DNA of 64,000 bases from Bacteroidales bacterium (lineage in GTDB: Bacteria; Bacteroidota; Bacteroidia; Bacteroidales; F082). Numbering within the stretch: position 1 is the first letter of the stretch; the number at the start of each line of letters is the position of its first letter. Where the stretch lies: assembly GCA_030683155.1 (NCBI GenBank), contig JAUXMV010000004.1, positions 1 to 64,000 on the forward strand, written 5' to 3'. The translations under genes and the position numbers were made by a program. The notes under the pieces are model-generated. The model worked only from the letters and a program-made list of their open reading frames with translations. It ran no database searches and was not told the origin of the DNA. Below, piece by piece: positions 46,924-57,061 of the stretch.

Positions 46924-48111
46924 TTATTCTAAAATATAATCTGAACTGTATCGAATTACCACTATACCTGAGCCGCCAGCTGCTATTCCAGGACTGTATA
47001 AACTACCTCCTTGCCCCCCATTACCCGTATTTGCGCCCCCTACTGCGGGGGTGAATGAATTGTATTCACCACCTTTTCCACCTTGCGCATAATTAGTAGA
47101 ATTACCGTTTCTGTAATTATTTGAAATTGGTGAACCCCCAGCACCCCCGCCACTAACATTAGCAATACCAACCCCTCCAGCGCCGCCAGCACCCCCGCCA
47201 CCGCCGCCAGTTGCGCTCCATGGTTGAGTTCCTGCTATTCCATTCCCTCCGGCATTCCCTTGATTCGGAGTACCAGCACCACCAGCCCCACCTCCTGCTG
47301 GGTATCTTCCATAACCACCACCACCAGAGCCTCCTGTATTACCTGAAGAACTTGAAACACCCGCACCACCGCCACCTCCAACGGCAATTAAACCGAATAG
47401 ACTTGAATCACCCCCATTATATCTAAATATTTCATGCGGATAACCATCACCCCCCGCGCCTACAACAATTTGATACGTTGCTAATTGGATATTGTTATCA
47501 ATCAAATTATAGTCTGATTGAACAATAACCCCGCCAGCGCCACCGCCACCAGCATTACCAAGAGTTGATACACCTTTTCCGCCAGCACCCCCTCCCGCAA
47601 CAATCAAAACATCAAGTTTCGCTGATTTGGATATTTCACTAATTACAAGATTGCCAGCTGAAAGGAATGTGCGCGAGTTAAACCCTGTATAACTATTCAA
47701 AATGCCTCCTGAAATAATCAATACAGCCTTTACATACATCGTTAAAAAAACAGTAGGTTTTGTGCCTAAATAGTAATCAGGAACTTCATAAAAGGCTTCA
47801 TGTATATATGTACCTACTACTGATGTATCCACATAATCTGGGTCTAAATCCCAACCTGTAATAGGGAATTGAACAGTTGCTCCTGTTGAAAGTAATAGAT
47901 TTACATATTCTGGAAATTCATACTCGGCATCTTCTTTAATAATTACATCTGGTATGCTTGCTGAAACAATACTAATTTGAGTTGAGGTTAACGTTGCTCC
48001 CATTTTACCTGAAAGCCTTACAACCCCAATATTACCTTGCAATTGCTGGATTAAATCTAATTTCCCTGACTTTTGAATATAAAAGCCTAATTCACCTCTT
48101 AATTCAGCCAT
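46924..48111 (-). CDS. Glycine-rich tail fibre/adhesin
   Basis: 395 residues. About 1-160 has Ig-like strand-rich sequence. About 165-395 is the glycine-rich domain, with at least ten GGGGAGG/GGAGG blocks separated by short loops, ending GGSGIVVIRYSSDYILE. Such polyglycine sandwiches form the receptor-binding tips of other phage adhesins (for example gp38 of phage S16). The loops between blocks would be the variable, host-recognising parts. The DNA of this stretch is strongly C-rich on the plus strand. Confidence 0.7.
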   Translation of the reverse strand: MAELRGELGFYIQKSGKLDLIQQLQGNIGVVRLSGKMGATLTSTQISIVSASIPDVIIKEDAEYEFPEYVNLLLSTGATVQFPITGWDLDPDYVDTSVVGTYIHEAFYEVPDYYLGTKPTVFLTMYVKAVLIISGGILNSYTGFNSRTFLSAGNLVISEISKSAKLDVLIVAGGGAGGKGVSTLGNAGGGGAGGVIVQSDYNLIDNNIQLATYQIVVGAGGDGYPHEIFRYNGGDSSLFGLIAVGGGGGAGVSSSSGNTGGSGGGGYGRYPAGGGAGGAGTPNQGNAGGNGIAGTQPWSATGGGGGGAGGAGGVGIANVSGGGAGGSPISNNYRNGNSTNYAQGGKGGEYNSFTPAVGGANTGNGGQGGSLYSPGIAAGGSGIVVIRYSSDYILE

Positions 48112-48114
48112 AGC

Positions 48115-48462
48115 TTAAGGCCTCCCAACCAGTGTTTTTTTCAAGTCAATTATTCCCGATGCAGCGATTGCTTTTTTGTTTTGTGCATCAATTAATTCAA
48201 GCTCATGGTAATACATACCTTCTGGAATGGCTGTAACACTGTCCTTTGTTTCAGCACTGGAAAGACTAATCAAAACTTTGTTTCCGTTAAAAGTTATTGT
48301 ACCAGAAGCAGAGGTTTTAGTTATCAATTTTGGACTGTTAACATCAACAGCCATGTGCCATTTTGCAGTAAAGCCAGAAACATCACTCGCATCTTCAATA
48401 GTGACTTGAATGATTCTATCGTCTCCTTTCCACATAATAAAATTTTGCCCTGTTAATCCCAT
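48115..48462 (-). CDS. Baseplate/fibre connector, BppU-N-like
   Basis: 115 residues, a beta-sandwich with the pattern WKGDDRIIQVTIED ... FTAKWHMAVD ... LISLSSAETKDS-V ... GMYYHELELID. This resembles the N-terminal domain of upper baseplate proteins (BppU) and other small phage immunoglobulin-like connectors. It lies between fibre genes. Assignment by pattern only. Confidence 0.5.
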   Translation of the reverse strand: MGLTGQNFIMWKGDDRIIQVTIEDASDVSGFTAKWHMAVDVNSPKLITKTSASGTITFNGNKVLISLSSAETKDSVTAIPEGMYYHELELIDAQNKKAIAASGIIDLKKTLVGRP

Positions 48463-48483
48463 TTTTTATACTTATTAAAAGTT

Positions 48484-49098
48484 TTACATCTGTAAATCTC
48501 CACCGCCTGACTGGTAGTTGAATTTCTTTATTTCTGTTGTATACCTAGCCTGAAACGAACCATTTGCTTCACTGAAAGCAGCTGTATTAAAATTGCTTTT
48601 CACGTCAATGTAAAGTCTGTTGGATACTAACAAGGCATCAAAAGTTATATCGTTTGCCTTTACTTCCCATGTGAAAGCATTGATAAGTTTTACAACAGAA
48701 CCAGCGTGTGAGGTCAAATACAAGGTAGGTAGTGAGTGAATATTAACACCACCAAACGGATATATTATAAAGGCAAATTCAATAGTCCTTTTTGCTGCAA
48801 GCCTGTAATTAGAGTTAGTCAAATTACCAAACTCGAAGTCCAGTTTGCATGTATATGAACCTAACTCAATGCCAACAGCAACACCGTCAATGGTTGTTAA
48901 TGTCTGTACATTAATCCTTGCTGGCGTAAGTGAATGAATGTAATTAATTTGATACACAGTTGGACCGCTAACCGAATTGACCTGTTTGCTAATATTGCCA
49001 TTGGCGTCAATATTCAGTAAGTGAGGTGCATTTGGAAACACCGGAACTGCACCAACCTTCAAACCGCCTTTAATCTCTAAATCTGACCCTATTTTCAT
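48484..49098 (-). CDS. Phage fibre-region protein of unknown fold
   Basis: 204 residues, beta-rich. The opening LEIKGGLKVGAVPVFPNAPHL and the short collagen-free linker recall fibre N-termini; the remainder (TCKLDFEFGNLTNSNYRLA ... YIDVKSNFNTAAFSE) is unassigned. Its place between two fibre genes supports a virion role. Confidence 0.5.
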   Translation of the reverse strand: MKIGSDLEIKGGLKVGAVPVFPNAPHLLNIDANGNISKQVNSVSGPTVYQINYIHSLTPARINVQTLTTIDGVAVGIELGSYTCKLDFEFGNLTNSNYRLAAKRTIEFAFIIYPFGGVNIHSLPTLYLTSHAGSVVKLINAFTWEVKANDITFDALLVSNRLYIDVKSNFNTAAFSEANGSFQARYTTEIKKFNYQSGGGDLQM

Positions 49099-49101
49099 AT
49101 C

Positions 49102-50403
49102 CTATTTCATTATGAAAACTTTATACTCATTTGAAGTTGGAGCAGCAGCGAAAGATACACTGATAGCAGAAGTTGTTGTTCTTGCTACATCGCAAAGTAT
49201 CGTCTGCCAGGTCGCGTTATCCCAAATTTCCACGTGAACGTTTTTTGTGCCTAAATTGTGGGTTACTGTGAAGGTCGTAGCTGAACCGTTTCCGATGTCT
49301 GCAACGAATCTCCCAAAACTGCCAAGAAGTCCTTCAGTATACACTTTCAGTTTTGCAGCTGTTACGGCTCTCGTATCATCTGTTCCGGCATTTACTTCTG
49401 CTTGTGTGGCTATCTCAATAAGTCCTGTATTGGTTTCGGTTGCTAATCTGGATGAAAGGCTTGCTGGAGTTACAAATCTGTCAGTTGCCGTTCCAGTCTG
49501 TGTTTCAGCATTAGTAGCCCTTACATCATTTAAATTTGAAGGTGTGAGCGCTTTGGTTGTGCTGCTCATTGCTCTTGCTTCTGCTTGAGTTGAGAGGGCA
49601 ATTACACCAAGCGTTGTTGTTGTTGCTTGGTCTCGGTTTGTTTCGAGAAAAATCCAGTCAGCTGCGGAGGTGGTGCTGGCGTTAACTTTGTTTGCAATCA
49701 AAACATCGCCAATGTTAAGCGCAACCCCTTGAACAGTTCCGGCAACGTTAACATACCAGTAAGCTCCTTTTTTCGTGCCTCCGGCCCCTACAGGAAAGTT
49801 CGTTGCTGCATTGGCGTCAAAAGCTCCTTCAAGCGTTCCCAAGCCTCCAACAACACTTGCAACATAGTCTTTTACGGCTTTTGCAGAAACAAGACTGTCA
49901 TGTGCAGAAATAATTCCTGAAAGGTCAGTAAGGATTGTGATAGCACTACTCACCCCAGACCCTGCCGCAATCCTTCCGACAACGGTCATTGTTGGAATAT
50001 CCTGAATTTTGTTAAAAGTGATGTTTTTGTCAGTTACCTTAATAGTGGTAACGGAGTTGTCTGCAAGTTGAGTTGTTCCCACTCCACCAGCCATAATTCT
50101 TACTGCAGCTCCATCACTTGCGGAGGCGGGTTCAAGGGTTGTTCCATCGGTAACCAGCGTGACTTTTGCAACACCATTTGTAACTTGTACGGTAATACCA
50201 ACACCTCCTGTTACACTGCTTATTAATCCAGCAATGCTTTTTACTGGAATCCAAGCTGTCCCATCGCCGTAATACACTGTTTTGTCAGTGGTGAGATATA
50301 AAAATCCCCCTTCCCAAACAGCTGGTAAACTGGAAACTTGATGAAGTTTTACGTTAATGATTTGAGCTGTTTTGCCAAAATCAATATGTGAACCCTGTTT
50401 CAT
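49102..50403 (-). CDS. Tail fibre protein with phage tail repeats
   Basis: 433 residues. The N-terminus (LPAVWEGGFLYLTTDKTVYYGDG) is the tip-binding part. About 265-360 holds several ~25-residue repeats of the tail-fibre type: TLGVIALSTQAEARA-(M)SSTTKALTPSNL, ETQTGTATDRFVTPASLSS, TGLIEIATQAEVNAGTDDTRAVTAAKL. The end (TTFTVTHNLGTKNVHVEIWD ... YKVFIMK) is a small C-terminal fibre domain common in phage. Probably a trimeric long fibre. Confidence 0.82.
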   Translation of the reverse strand: MKQGSHIDFGKTAQIINVKLHQVSSLPAVWEGGFLYLTTDKTVYYGDGTAWIPVKSIAGLISSVTGGVGITVQVTNGVAKVTLVTDGTTLEPASASDGAAVRIMAGGVGTTQLADNSVTTIKVTDKNITFNKIQDIPTMTVVGRIAAGSGVSSAITILTDLSGIISAHDSLVSAKAVKDYVASVVGGLGTLEGAFDANAATNFPVGAGGTKKGAYWYVNVAGTVQGVALNIGDVLIANKVNASTTSAADWIFLETNRDQATTTTLGVIALSTQAEARAMSSTTKALTPSNLNDVRATNAETQTGTATDRFVTPASLSSRLATETNTGLIEIATQAEVNAGTDDTRAVTAAKLKVYTEGLLGSFGRFVADIGNGSATTFTVTHNLGTKNVHVEIWDNATWQTILCDVARTTTSAISVSFAAAPTSNEYKVFIMK

Positions 50404-50415
50404 AATAATGTCTTT

Positions 50416-52443
50416 TTAATTGAATATAATTTTGCCTGTGAAGTAATCTACAAAACTTACCATAACAGATTTGTCCTCTTCTATATAAGTAACATCTGCA
50501 AGGCATAGCTCTCCATTTTCATCTACGATGCTAACAGCAGGGTTTTTATCTAACCCATGTTGAATTATTTCGGTCATTTTGTGGTTGATATTGAATGACA
50601 TATGCTTGTCAGCAATCAGCGACAAGTCCGGTTTATTTTTGATATATGAAGGCTCTAATGAATCAGTTTGCTCCCAATCAGACTGGCTTGTAACAGATTG
50701 TTTAAGTTGTGGTAAGCCGGAATTAGCCTGTTGCGTATTCTTTCTTTGTTTTGGCTTGTAAACGCTGTTGGACAGCCTTAAAGCGTATTTGTATTCGTTT
50801 ACAAGATTTCGCCTTACTTCAACAATTTTTATCTGCTCCAGTATATCCAAATCAGTGTCCTGAATACCAATTGAATCACCTACGCCAAAACCTAACTGTT
50901 CATCCTTGACAAATTTTTCATCAAGATTTAGTTCATACAAAACCTGTTCGTTACTGTATTTTTCAAGCCACTCTTGAGCCCGGGTCAAAAGTCTGTTTTC
51001 AGCATCTTCAACATAAGAATCCGGGAAAGCAATGTCAAGGATAACATATTCGTCTCCCTCCTGAATCTGAAATGCTGCTGAATCCGGGTTTGGAAATTCT
51101 AAGGCTCTTTCATCAATATATTTCTGAATTGTGAAAGCTTTCGTGTCGGTGTCGTAGTCTGCAATTATGAATTCATAGCCTGCAAGGTTGCCAGTGCGGA
51201 AGCTTATTTTCGGGTCAATGCCGAGCCAGTACAATGAATCTCCATCTTCATTTTTCGCGTTCAGGTCAAACATTCCTGAATCAATGAATTTCCGGGGTGA
51301 ATCACCTAAGGCCGTTACCGTGCCAATGCGTTGCGGAAAGATGTCATCAAAGATTATCGTTCTTTCTATCACACCGTACTTTGCTATCGCTGCATTGTTG
51401 TCAATATAGCTCTCTCCATTAACCGTTACATCCCAGCCCGAGTGAGTGCCATTACTGAAAACGTATTTCCCGATAACATCCCAAGCTTTCAATCTTACAG
51501 CCGCAGCATTGATAATTGTAGGATAAGAAAGATAGTTTGCATTGAAAAATTCACCTGAAACGGTGTCTCCGTAATCCTGCCACAAAGTTGATCCTGTCAG
51601 CTTGATTTGCAGCCTTACATTCATTGCTGTTGTGCTGCCAAAAACCCTGTAATATGAGCCTACAAGCTCTGTTTCATCATACAAAACAGCAATGTCCGGT
51701 GTTCCTGAAACTATGCCAGGAAGCTTTAAACGTGTGCTGTAACTTCTGTAATTAGGGCCTATATTCTTACTGCTTCCAAAAGCATACAATCTCGAAGTGA
51801 GGTTGTTTGAACTTGAAATTGTTCTTTTAATGTCGTATAGTCCGTTGTTTTTGCCGTACTTGAAAATTATAGGTTGAAAGCCTCCGGCCTGCGTTTTAAG
51901 CCTGATTATTTTTTCGCTTCCAATTTCTTCAAGCTCATATTCGCAACCAAATTCAGCGCAAATTGTTTGTAATGCCTGCAAGCAGTTGTTTTCCGAAAAT
52001 GAAAGATTCAAAACTTTGTCCGTTGCAACATCAACATTGATCAAAGCCCAAATATCGATACCAAAAACTCTTTCAAGATTCTTTTCAAGCAGCACTTTAA
52101 ACACGTTAACATTGCCAATCAAATAGAATTCGTGTGAGATATGCACCCCTGTTGCATCAACATCAAGAAATGAAACCTTTGATAAGTCATAGATCGAACT
52201 TTCAAAACTCAATTCATACTGAAATAAATTGCTTGAAAGCTTCTTTTCAATCGGTGTAGTGTTGATGTAATACTTGCGCCCAAATACGGTGCAATAATCG
52301 CCTATCCTTACAGGTATTGCCGAAACGCTATCAAAGAAAACCTTCACAACATCTTCTTCCAAAAGCCTTCTAACCTGTTCCGAGTTCGATTTCAGCGAAA
52401 CAGTAAAATTACCTTCTTGTGTTGTTATGATTAAAGTGTTCAT
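50416..52443 (-). CDS. Tail tip/hub protein (Tal-like)
   Basis: 675 residues from ATG at 52443, which lies 2 bases after the upstream gene's stop; an earlier frame start would overlap that gene and add basic junk. The N-terminal half (NTLIITTQEGNFTVSLKSNSEQ ... FQYELSFESSIYDLSKV) matches the hub domains of siphovirus Tal/gpD-like proteins in order and length; the C-terminal ~90 residues (WEQTDSLEPSYIKNKPDLS) carry the fibre-docking motif common in Bacteroidota phage tips. It lies after Dit, as usual. Confidence 0.65.
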   Translation of the reverse strand: MNTLIITTQEGNFTVSLKSNSEQVRRLLEEDVVKVFFDSVSAIPVRIGDYCTVFGRKYYINTTPIEKKLSSNLFQYELSFESSIYDLSKVSFLDVDATGVHISHEFYLIGNVNVFKVLLEKNLERVFGIDIWALINVDVATDKVLNLSFSENNCLQALQTICAEFGCEYELEEIGSEKIIRLKTQAGGFQPIIFKYGKNNGLYDIKRTISSSNNLTSRLYAFGSSKNIGPNYRSYSTRLKLPGIVSGTPDIAVLYDETELVGSYYRVFGSTTAMNVRLQIKLTGSTLWQDYGDTVSGEFFNANYLSYPTIINAAAVRLKAWDVIGKYVFSNGTHSGWDVTVNGESYIDNNAAIAKYGVIERTIIFDDIFPQRIGTVTALGDSPRKFIDSGMFDLNAKNEDGDSLYWLGIDPKISFRTGNLAGYEFIIADYDTDTKAFTIQKYIDERALEFPNPDSAAFQIQEGDEYVILDIAFPDSYVEDAENRLLTRAQEWLEKYSNEQVLYELNLDEKFVKDEQLGFGVGDSIGIQDTDLDILEQIKIVEVRRNLVNEYKYALRLSNSVYKPKQRKNTQQANSGLPQLKQSVTSQSDWEQTDSLEPSYIKNKPDLSLIADKHMSFNINHKMTEIIQHGLDKNPAVSIVDENGELCLADVTYIEEDKSVMVSFVDYFTGKIIFN

Positions 52444-52445
52444 CT

Positions 52446-52922
52446 TTAAGTTATTTCGCCTCCTGTTGTTACGTGAATTGGGGTCAGTGTGCCAGCGTCT
52501 TTCAATACAAGTGTAAACGTCCACGCGTTACCGCTTTTGCGGAGCTTCTTCACTACCTTCACGGGCTCTTCGCGGTAAACATTAAACTGAAACTTGCTTG
52601 TCGGCCCTGTTTGACCAGCCGCCGGATAGTCGTAAATGATCTCAAGCTTCACAAAAGCATTCGTGTCAATGAGATTAAGCAAAGAGTTTAGTTTCGTGTA
52701 AGCATCATTTATTGTTGTGCCCAAAACAACACACTCTAATTTGATTTCCCTTGCTTCTGCCTTGTAAGCCCCAAGCACAACCTCTTCACCATTTTCATCA
52801 AGCCAGTTATGCTTGTAAGAGATTTTGCGTTTCGGGAAATCAACATAACCTGATCCGTGCATGACGTAAATCTTCAAAGAAGAAATATCTGTGTTTGCTA
52901 TTTTATAGATTACAAATGACAT
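52446..52922 (-). CDS. Distal tail protein (Dit-like)
   Basis: 158 residues. Pattern: short N-terminal strand-rich region, an acidic segment (NWLDENGEEVVLG), conserved RE-x-KLECVVLGTTINDAYTKLNSLLNLIDT, and a C-terminal beta domain (FQFNVYREEPVKVVKKL). The size, and the place between the tape measure and tip protein, are those of Dit, the ring that joins tail tube to baseplate. Confidence 0.62.
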   Translation of the reverse strand: MSFVIYKIANTDISSLKIYVMHGSGYVDFPKRKISYKHNWLDENGEEVVLGAYKAEAREIKLECVVLGTTINDAYTKLNSLLNLIDTNAFVKLEIIYDYPAAGQTGPTSKFQFNVYREEPVKVVKKLRKSGNAWTFTLVLKDAGTLTPIHVTTGGEIT

Positions 52923-52924
52923 AA

Positions 52925-55900
52925 TTAACTCCCCCCGTTAGCTCTGTTTCGTAAAAATGAATCATTCTTACCCGATTCCAGCAAGTCATAAATCCTTCTT
53001 ATGTAGATGTTGTTGCGGGTGTTGTACTCGATTTTTGAAAGCTCAAGCAATTGATCATCCATCAACCCTAATGCTGTAGCTTGATTCATTCGGATAGCAT
53101 TCATCTGCCCGGCAATAAGTCCTGCGGTTTCCTCCGATACTCCTTTGATTGAACCAGAAAGTGAGTTGGCCAAATCTGCTTCTCCAAGCATATCTGGAAA
53201 CAATGAGCGAATAGCTTCCCAATACTCATTACCACTGTCAAAGATTTTTTCCATTTCAATCTGCATCTGACCAACCCAAGATTGGGAGTTCAGACCACCG
53301 CCCATCAATCCGACTGAAAATTCCTGATACCATTTATCCAATGCTGGTTCAAGTAGTTTCATTTTCATATTCTGCATAATGGCGTCTCGCATTAACTCCC
53401 TGAAAGTGTCAGTGAAATCTTTTGCCTCGACCTTGCCTTTTGCAAAAAGTTGTGAAATCTGGTCAACAAGTGCGTTTGAGGTTGTGCCAGTTATATATTC
53501 CTGAAATTCCCTTTGGAGGTTGTTAAGCCTTTTTGTGCCTTCTTCAATAACATCAATATACTCAACTGCCAAATTGTATTGTTCCTCTGAAATAATACCA
53601 TCAGCAAATGCTTTACGCAAAGCTTCAAGATTGTCGGTAATACCAGTAACGTATTTTATGTAACCAATATCCAGCTTAATATCAATTTCTTTTGGAGTGT
53701 TTTGAAGTGTAAACTTAAATTGCTCCAACTGTTTTTGAGCTTCTTTCATTGAATCTCTCAAAGCGATTGAAGTAGGGGTGAAGGATTGACCTTTTGGCAT
53801 ATTTTCCAAAAGCTCCATTTGCTTCGCCAGTTTTTCATTCAGTTCATCAATCAAAATACCTATACTGGTATTGTATTCCGCCCTTGCCTTTTCAATATCT
53901 GCGATACGTTTTTGAACTCCAAACTGTTTGTCCAACATATCGGTTACTGTGAACGCAATACTGGCTATTGAAGTGAATCCAGCCAGACCGGAGGCAAAAT
54001 CAACATCATAGGTTTTTTTTCCAGTAAGGGTGTCAGTGCCTACAACCTTGAATGCTTTGCTTAGTGATTCGGTTGCGTTTCCTAAATTGCCAATAATTGA
54101 ACTAATAACGTTTGCCATTTTACCAAATTCACTGTTGGCGTCAACTGTCAGTGAAATGATCTGCGATAACGAATTTGCAGCAGCATATAAATTCGAACTT
54201 AGGGTTTCAGCATTTGAGGTTTTGATTTTTTCTTTTACCTCCGTAACAAGCTCACTAATAAGTCTGTACGCTTCGGTTTGGTTGTCTAATTTCGATAATT
54301 GATTTTCAAGAAGCTTTATATATTCATTTGCTTCATTCTTTGAAATCTTCGTTAAATCTCCGCTAAGTTTCTTGTACGCTTCAAGGCCTTCAAGTTCTTT
54401 TATCTGTATTTCTTCAAGTTTCCTTAACCGGATATTATTTGCTTCATCGGCCGCTTTCTGGTAGTTTTCTCCCAGGCTTTCAGCATCAAGTTTCTTGATT
54501 GTTTCCTGATATTCCTGCTCTGCATTTAACCTTTGCTGTGCATAATCCTGACTAGATTTCATCAGGTTCTGAAAGGTGCTTAATGAATCATTTACAAATT
54601 GCTTTTCTGCACTTGCAAGTTCCTCTAAAAGGAATTTTGTCTTTTCAAGTTCTTGCTCAGAGCCAGAAAACTTTGAGGCATTTTCAATTTCAGCTTTGAT
54701 GAATTCAATATAATCGACAATATCTTTAAACCCTTCTTTCGTGTTTTCGATTTTCTTTTTGAAAGACTCAACACTGGTTTCTTCTCCAATCAAATCTGCC
54801 CGGCCAGCAATAAGGAGATTTAAGTTTTCTGTTTCGGAAACTGATCTTTTTGTTTTGTTCTCAAGTCTTGCAATTTCAGCATCAAGATATTCCAGATAAG
54901 ATTTGCCGCCTTTGATTAGATTTTCATACTGTTCATCAGCCGACATTTGTCCATACCTTGCTACCCAACGGTAATAGTTTTCGTATGAATCCTTTGCTTC
55001 CTTAATTAAATCCTCAAAACTGGTTTTTTCTTTTTTTTCTTGTTTCCCAGCAATTTGCTCCAATTCTTTTCTAAGTCTTGAAAGGGCTTCTTCTGCCTCA
55101 TTTATTTTCCCAGCATCAAATATTGTTGAAGGATTTTTAAGTTCCGCAACAACTTTCTCTTGTTCCAGTATATCTTTCCTTAGCTGCTTGATTTTTTCCA
55201 GAACTGTAATCTGGACCGTTGTTTCCGGTTCTACTGTTGGTTTTTTGAAGTTTGGAATATTTGCAATTTTCAATTTCAGCCTCAAATCTTCCTTTTGAGC
55301 CTCATTCAAGTTTAGCTGTGAATCAACGTAATTATCAATAAACTTCTCTAGGTTTTGGATTGTTTTGGAGTAATCCTGATTAGCTCTGTTTAACTCACCT
55401 ACTGCCCTTCCGTATTTATAGGAGTTAAACACCTTATTGGTTTCAGCAAAGTAATCGTAATATTCGTTTTCATTTGTACTGGTATTACCGTATGTCCTTC
55501 TCTTACTGAAAATTGCTTCGCGTTTTTTTAGAATTCTGTCAATGGCTTGTTCTGAATCCAAGCCTTCATCAACAATACTTTGAAACATTTCCTTAACAAG
55601 TTTTGGTACGTTTTCTGAACCTTCTTTTGCAAGGTTTTCAAAATTGCTCCAGACATCAACCCACAAAACGTCCATGCGAATCTTAAACGAATCCATTGTC
55701 TCTTCCGCTTCTTGAAGGTCATCGATTAAACTTTGAAAATCTACATCTGCTTTATATGTGTCGATTGATGTTTTAGCCCTTGTCAAAAGGTTAAGCTGCT
55801 CATATTTTTCAATTACCTTTTCAATCGCAAGTGCTTCATCTTCAATGGCATCTGTAACTTCTGGATTTGCTTTTTTAAGTTCTGCCAATATCCTCAATCT

Positions 55901-57061
55901 TTCGGCTTCTGTGAGGTTGCCTTTTTTAAGTTGACCAACAAGCTTTTCGGTTTCATATACCTGTTTAATGATAGCTCCATTGCTTTCATACAAAGCTTTT
56001 TTACTTTCATACAACGAACGGTTGTAAGCCCAAAGTCCACCAACCAAAGCTGTTATCCCTGCAAGTGCGAGTCCGTAAGGATTTGCTTTTTGAGCAATGT
56101 TCACCAAGTTCTGTTTAATTATTACCAGATCCAATGCCACTGCATACTTACCCATTGCCACAGCATTAAGCAGTATAGCTGCTCTATAGCTGCCATAAGT
56201 AGCAATGATAACCTTTAAGATATCTGCTACTTTCTGGTAGTTTTCTACAACACTGATAGCAGTTCTAACCGTCCCTTCAATTGTTTCCTGATTTGCTCTG
56301 CCGATATCATTCAACATATTATCCCAGGCATCTCCAAGATTTGACCTAAGCCCAGCGATTGATTTGGATTGTTTTTCCATCATATTGCCAAACATGCCTG
56401 TCTCGTTGGTCAGGTTGGCAATGACTTCCTGGAGTAATCCGAAATGAATTTCACCTTTAGTAGCCAAATCCATTACCTCAGCTTTTGACACATTCAGAAC
56501 CTTGCTAAGCTCCTCAATGATAGGTATACCTCTACCGGCAAATTGCATCAAATCTTTTGTCATTAACTTGCCTTGCGTTGCACTGGTACCATACAGGTAA
56601 ACAAGATCATTGAAAGGAATTGAAAGCCCTGCAGCCACATCACCCAATTGTCGCATCGTGTCAATTATGTCTTCTGCTGCGGTGCCATAAGCAAGGAGTT
56701 GCTTTGCTCCAGAGGCAACACCCTTCAGATCAAATGGAGTTGTTGTTGCGAATTGGACAACTTCGGCCATCAGCTTATCAGATGCGGCCTTGTTCTTGAG
56801 CATTGTCTCAAAGGAAATTTCTAATTGCTGAAATTCACCTCTTACATCTGCTACCTGCGTAACAAAACTGCTTAATTGTCCAGCGCTGAAATATGCAGCC
56901 ATGGCAACACCAATATTTCTAAAAGTGTTATCAATCTTATTGCCCTCCTGAACGGTAGTATCGGATAGCCCACGAATTCTTCTTGACATTTCATCAAGCA
57001 TCGCTTTAAATTGACTGCCATCAATCGTAGCATCAAAATCTAAGGGGCCGTTTCCGTTCAT
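52925..57061 (-). CDS. Tape measure protein
   Basis: 1378 residues. About 1-260 is the phage tape-measure domain (FRNIGVAMAAYFSAGQLSSF, FATTTPFDLKGVASGAKQLLAYG, GRGIPIIEELSKVLNVSKAEV). Hydrophobic segments at about 290-345 may pass DNA through the host membrane. About 370-1000 is coiled coil, and the C-terminus is again hydrophobic with LNSQSWVGQMQIEMEKIF. By the usual relation of length to tail (about 0.15 nm per residue) the tail would be near 200 nm. Its start overlaps the preceding gene by 4 bases. Confidence 0.93.
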   Translation of the reverse strand: MNGNGPLDFDATIDGSQFKAMLDEMSRRIRGLSDTTVQEGNKIDNTFRNIGVAMAAYFSAGQLSSFVTQVADVRGEFQQLEISFETMLKNKAASDKLMAEVVQFATTTPFDLKGVASGAKQLLAYGTAAEDIIDTMRQLGDVAAGLSIPFNDLVYLYGTSATQGKLMTKDLMQFAGRGIPIIEELSKVLNVSKAEVMDLATKGEIHFGLLQEVIANLTNETGMFGNMMEKQSKSIAGLRSNLGDAWDNMLNDIGRANQETIEGTVRTAISVVENYQKVADILKVIIATYGSYRAAILLNAVAMGKYAVALDLVIIKQNLVNIAQKANPYGLALAGITALVGGLWAYNRSLYESKKALYESNGAIIKQVYETEKLVGQLKKGNLTEAERLRILAELKKANPEVTDAIEDEALAIEKVIEKYEQLNLLTRAKTSIDTYKADVDFQSLIDDLQEAEETMDSFKIRMDVLWVDVWSNFENLAKEGSENVPKLVKEMFQSIVDEGLDSEQAIDRILKKREAIFSKRRTYGNTSTNENEYYDYFAETNKVFNSYKYGRAVGELNRANQDYSKTIQNLEKFIDNYVDSQLNLNEAQKEDLRLKLKIANIPNFKKPTVEPETTVQITVLEKIKQLRKDILEQEKVVAELKNPSTIFDAGKINEAEEALSRLRKELEQIAGKQEKKEKTSFEDLIKEAKDSYENYYRWVARYGQMSADEQYENLIKGGKSYLEYLDAEIARLENKTKRSVSETENLNLLIAGRADLIGEETSVESFKKKIENTKEGFKDIVDYIEFIKAEIENASKFSGSEQELEKTKFLLEELASAEKQFVNDSLSTFQNLMKSSQDYAQQRLNAEQEYQETIKKLDAESLGENYQKAADEANNIRLRKLEEIQIKELEGLEAYKKLSGDLTKISKNEANEYIKLLENQLSKLDNQTEAYRLISELVTEVKEKIKTSNAETLSSNLYAAANSLSQIISLTVDANSEFGKMANVISSIIGNLGNATESLSKAFKVVGTDTLTGKKTYDVDFASGLAGFTSIASIAFTVTDMLDKQFGVQKRIADIEKARAEYNTSIGILIDELNEKLAKQMELLENMPKGQSFTPTSIALRDSMKEAQKQLEQFKFTLQNTPKEIDIKLDIGYIKYVTGITDNLEALRKAFADGIISEEQYNLAVEYIDVIEEGTKRLNNLQREFQEYITGTTSNALVDQISQLFAKGKVEAKDFTDTFRELMRDAIMQNMKMKLLEPALDKWYQEFSVGLMGGGLNSQSWVGQMQIEMEKIFDSGNEYWEAIRSLFPDMLGEADLANSLSGSIKGVSEETAGLIAGQMNAIRMNQATALGLMDDQLLELSKIEYNTRNNIYIRRIYDLLESGKNDSFLRNRANGGS

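Noticed and set aside
46924-48111. Plus-strand frames opposite the glycine-rich gene
   Set aside because: The repeats of H, P and L codons there are the complement of Gly codons; no separate gene.
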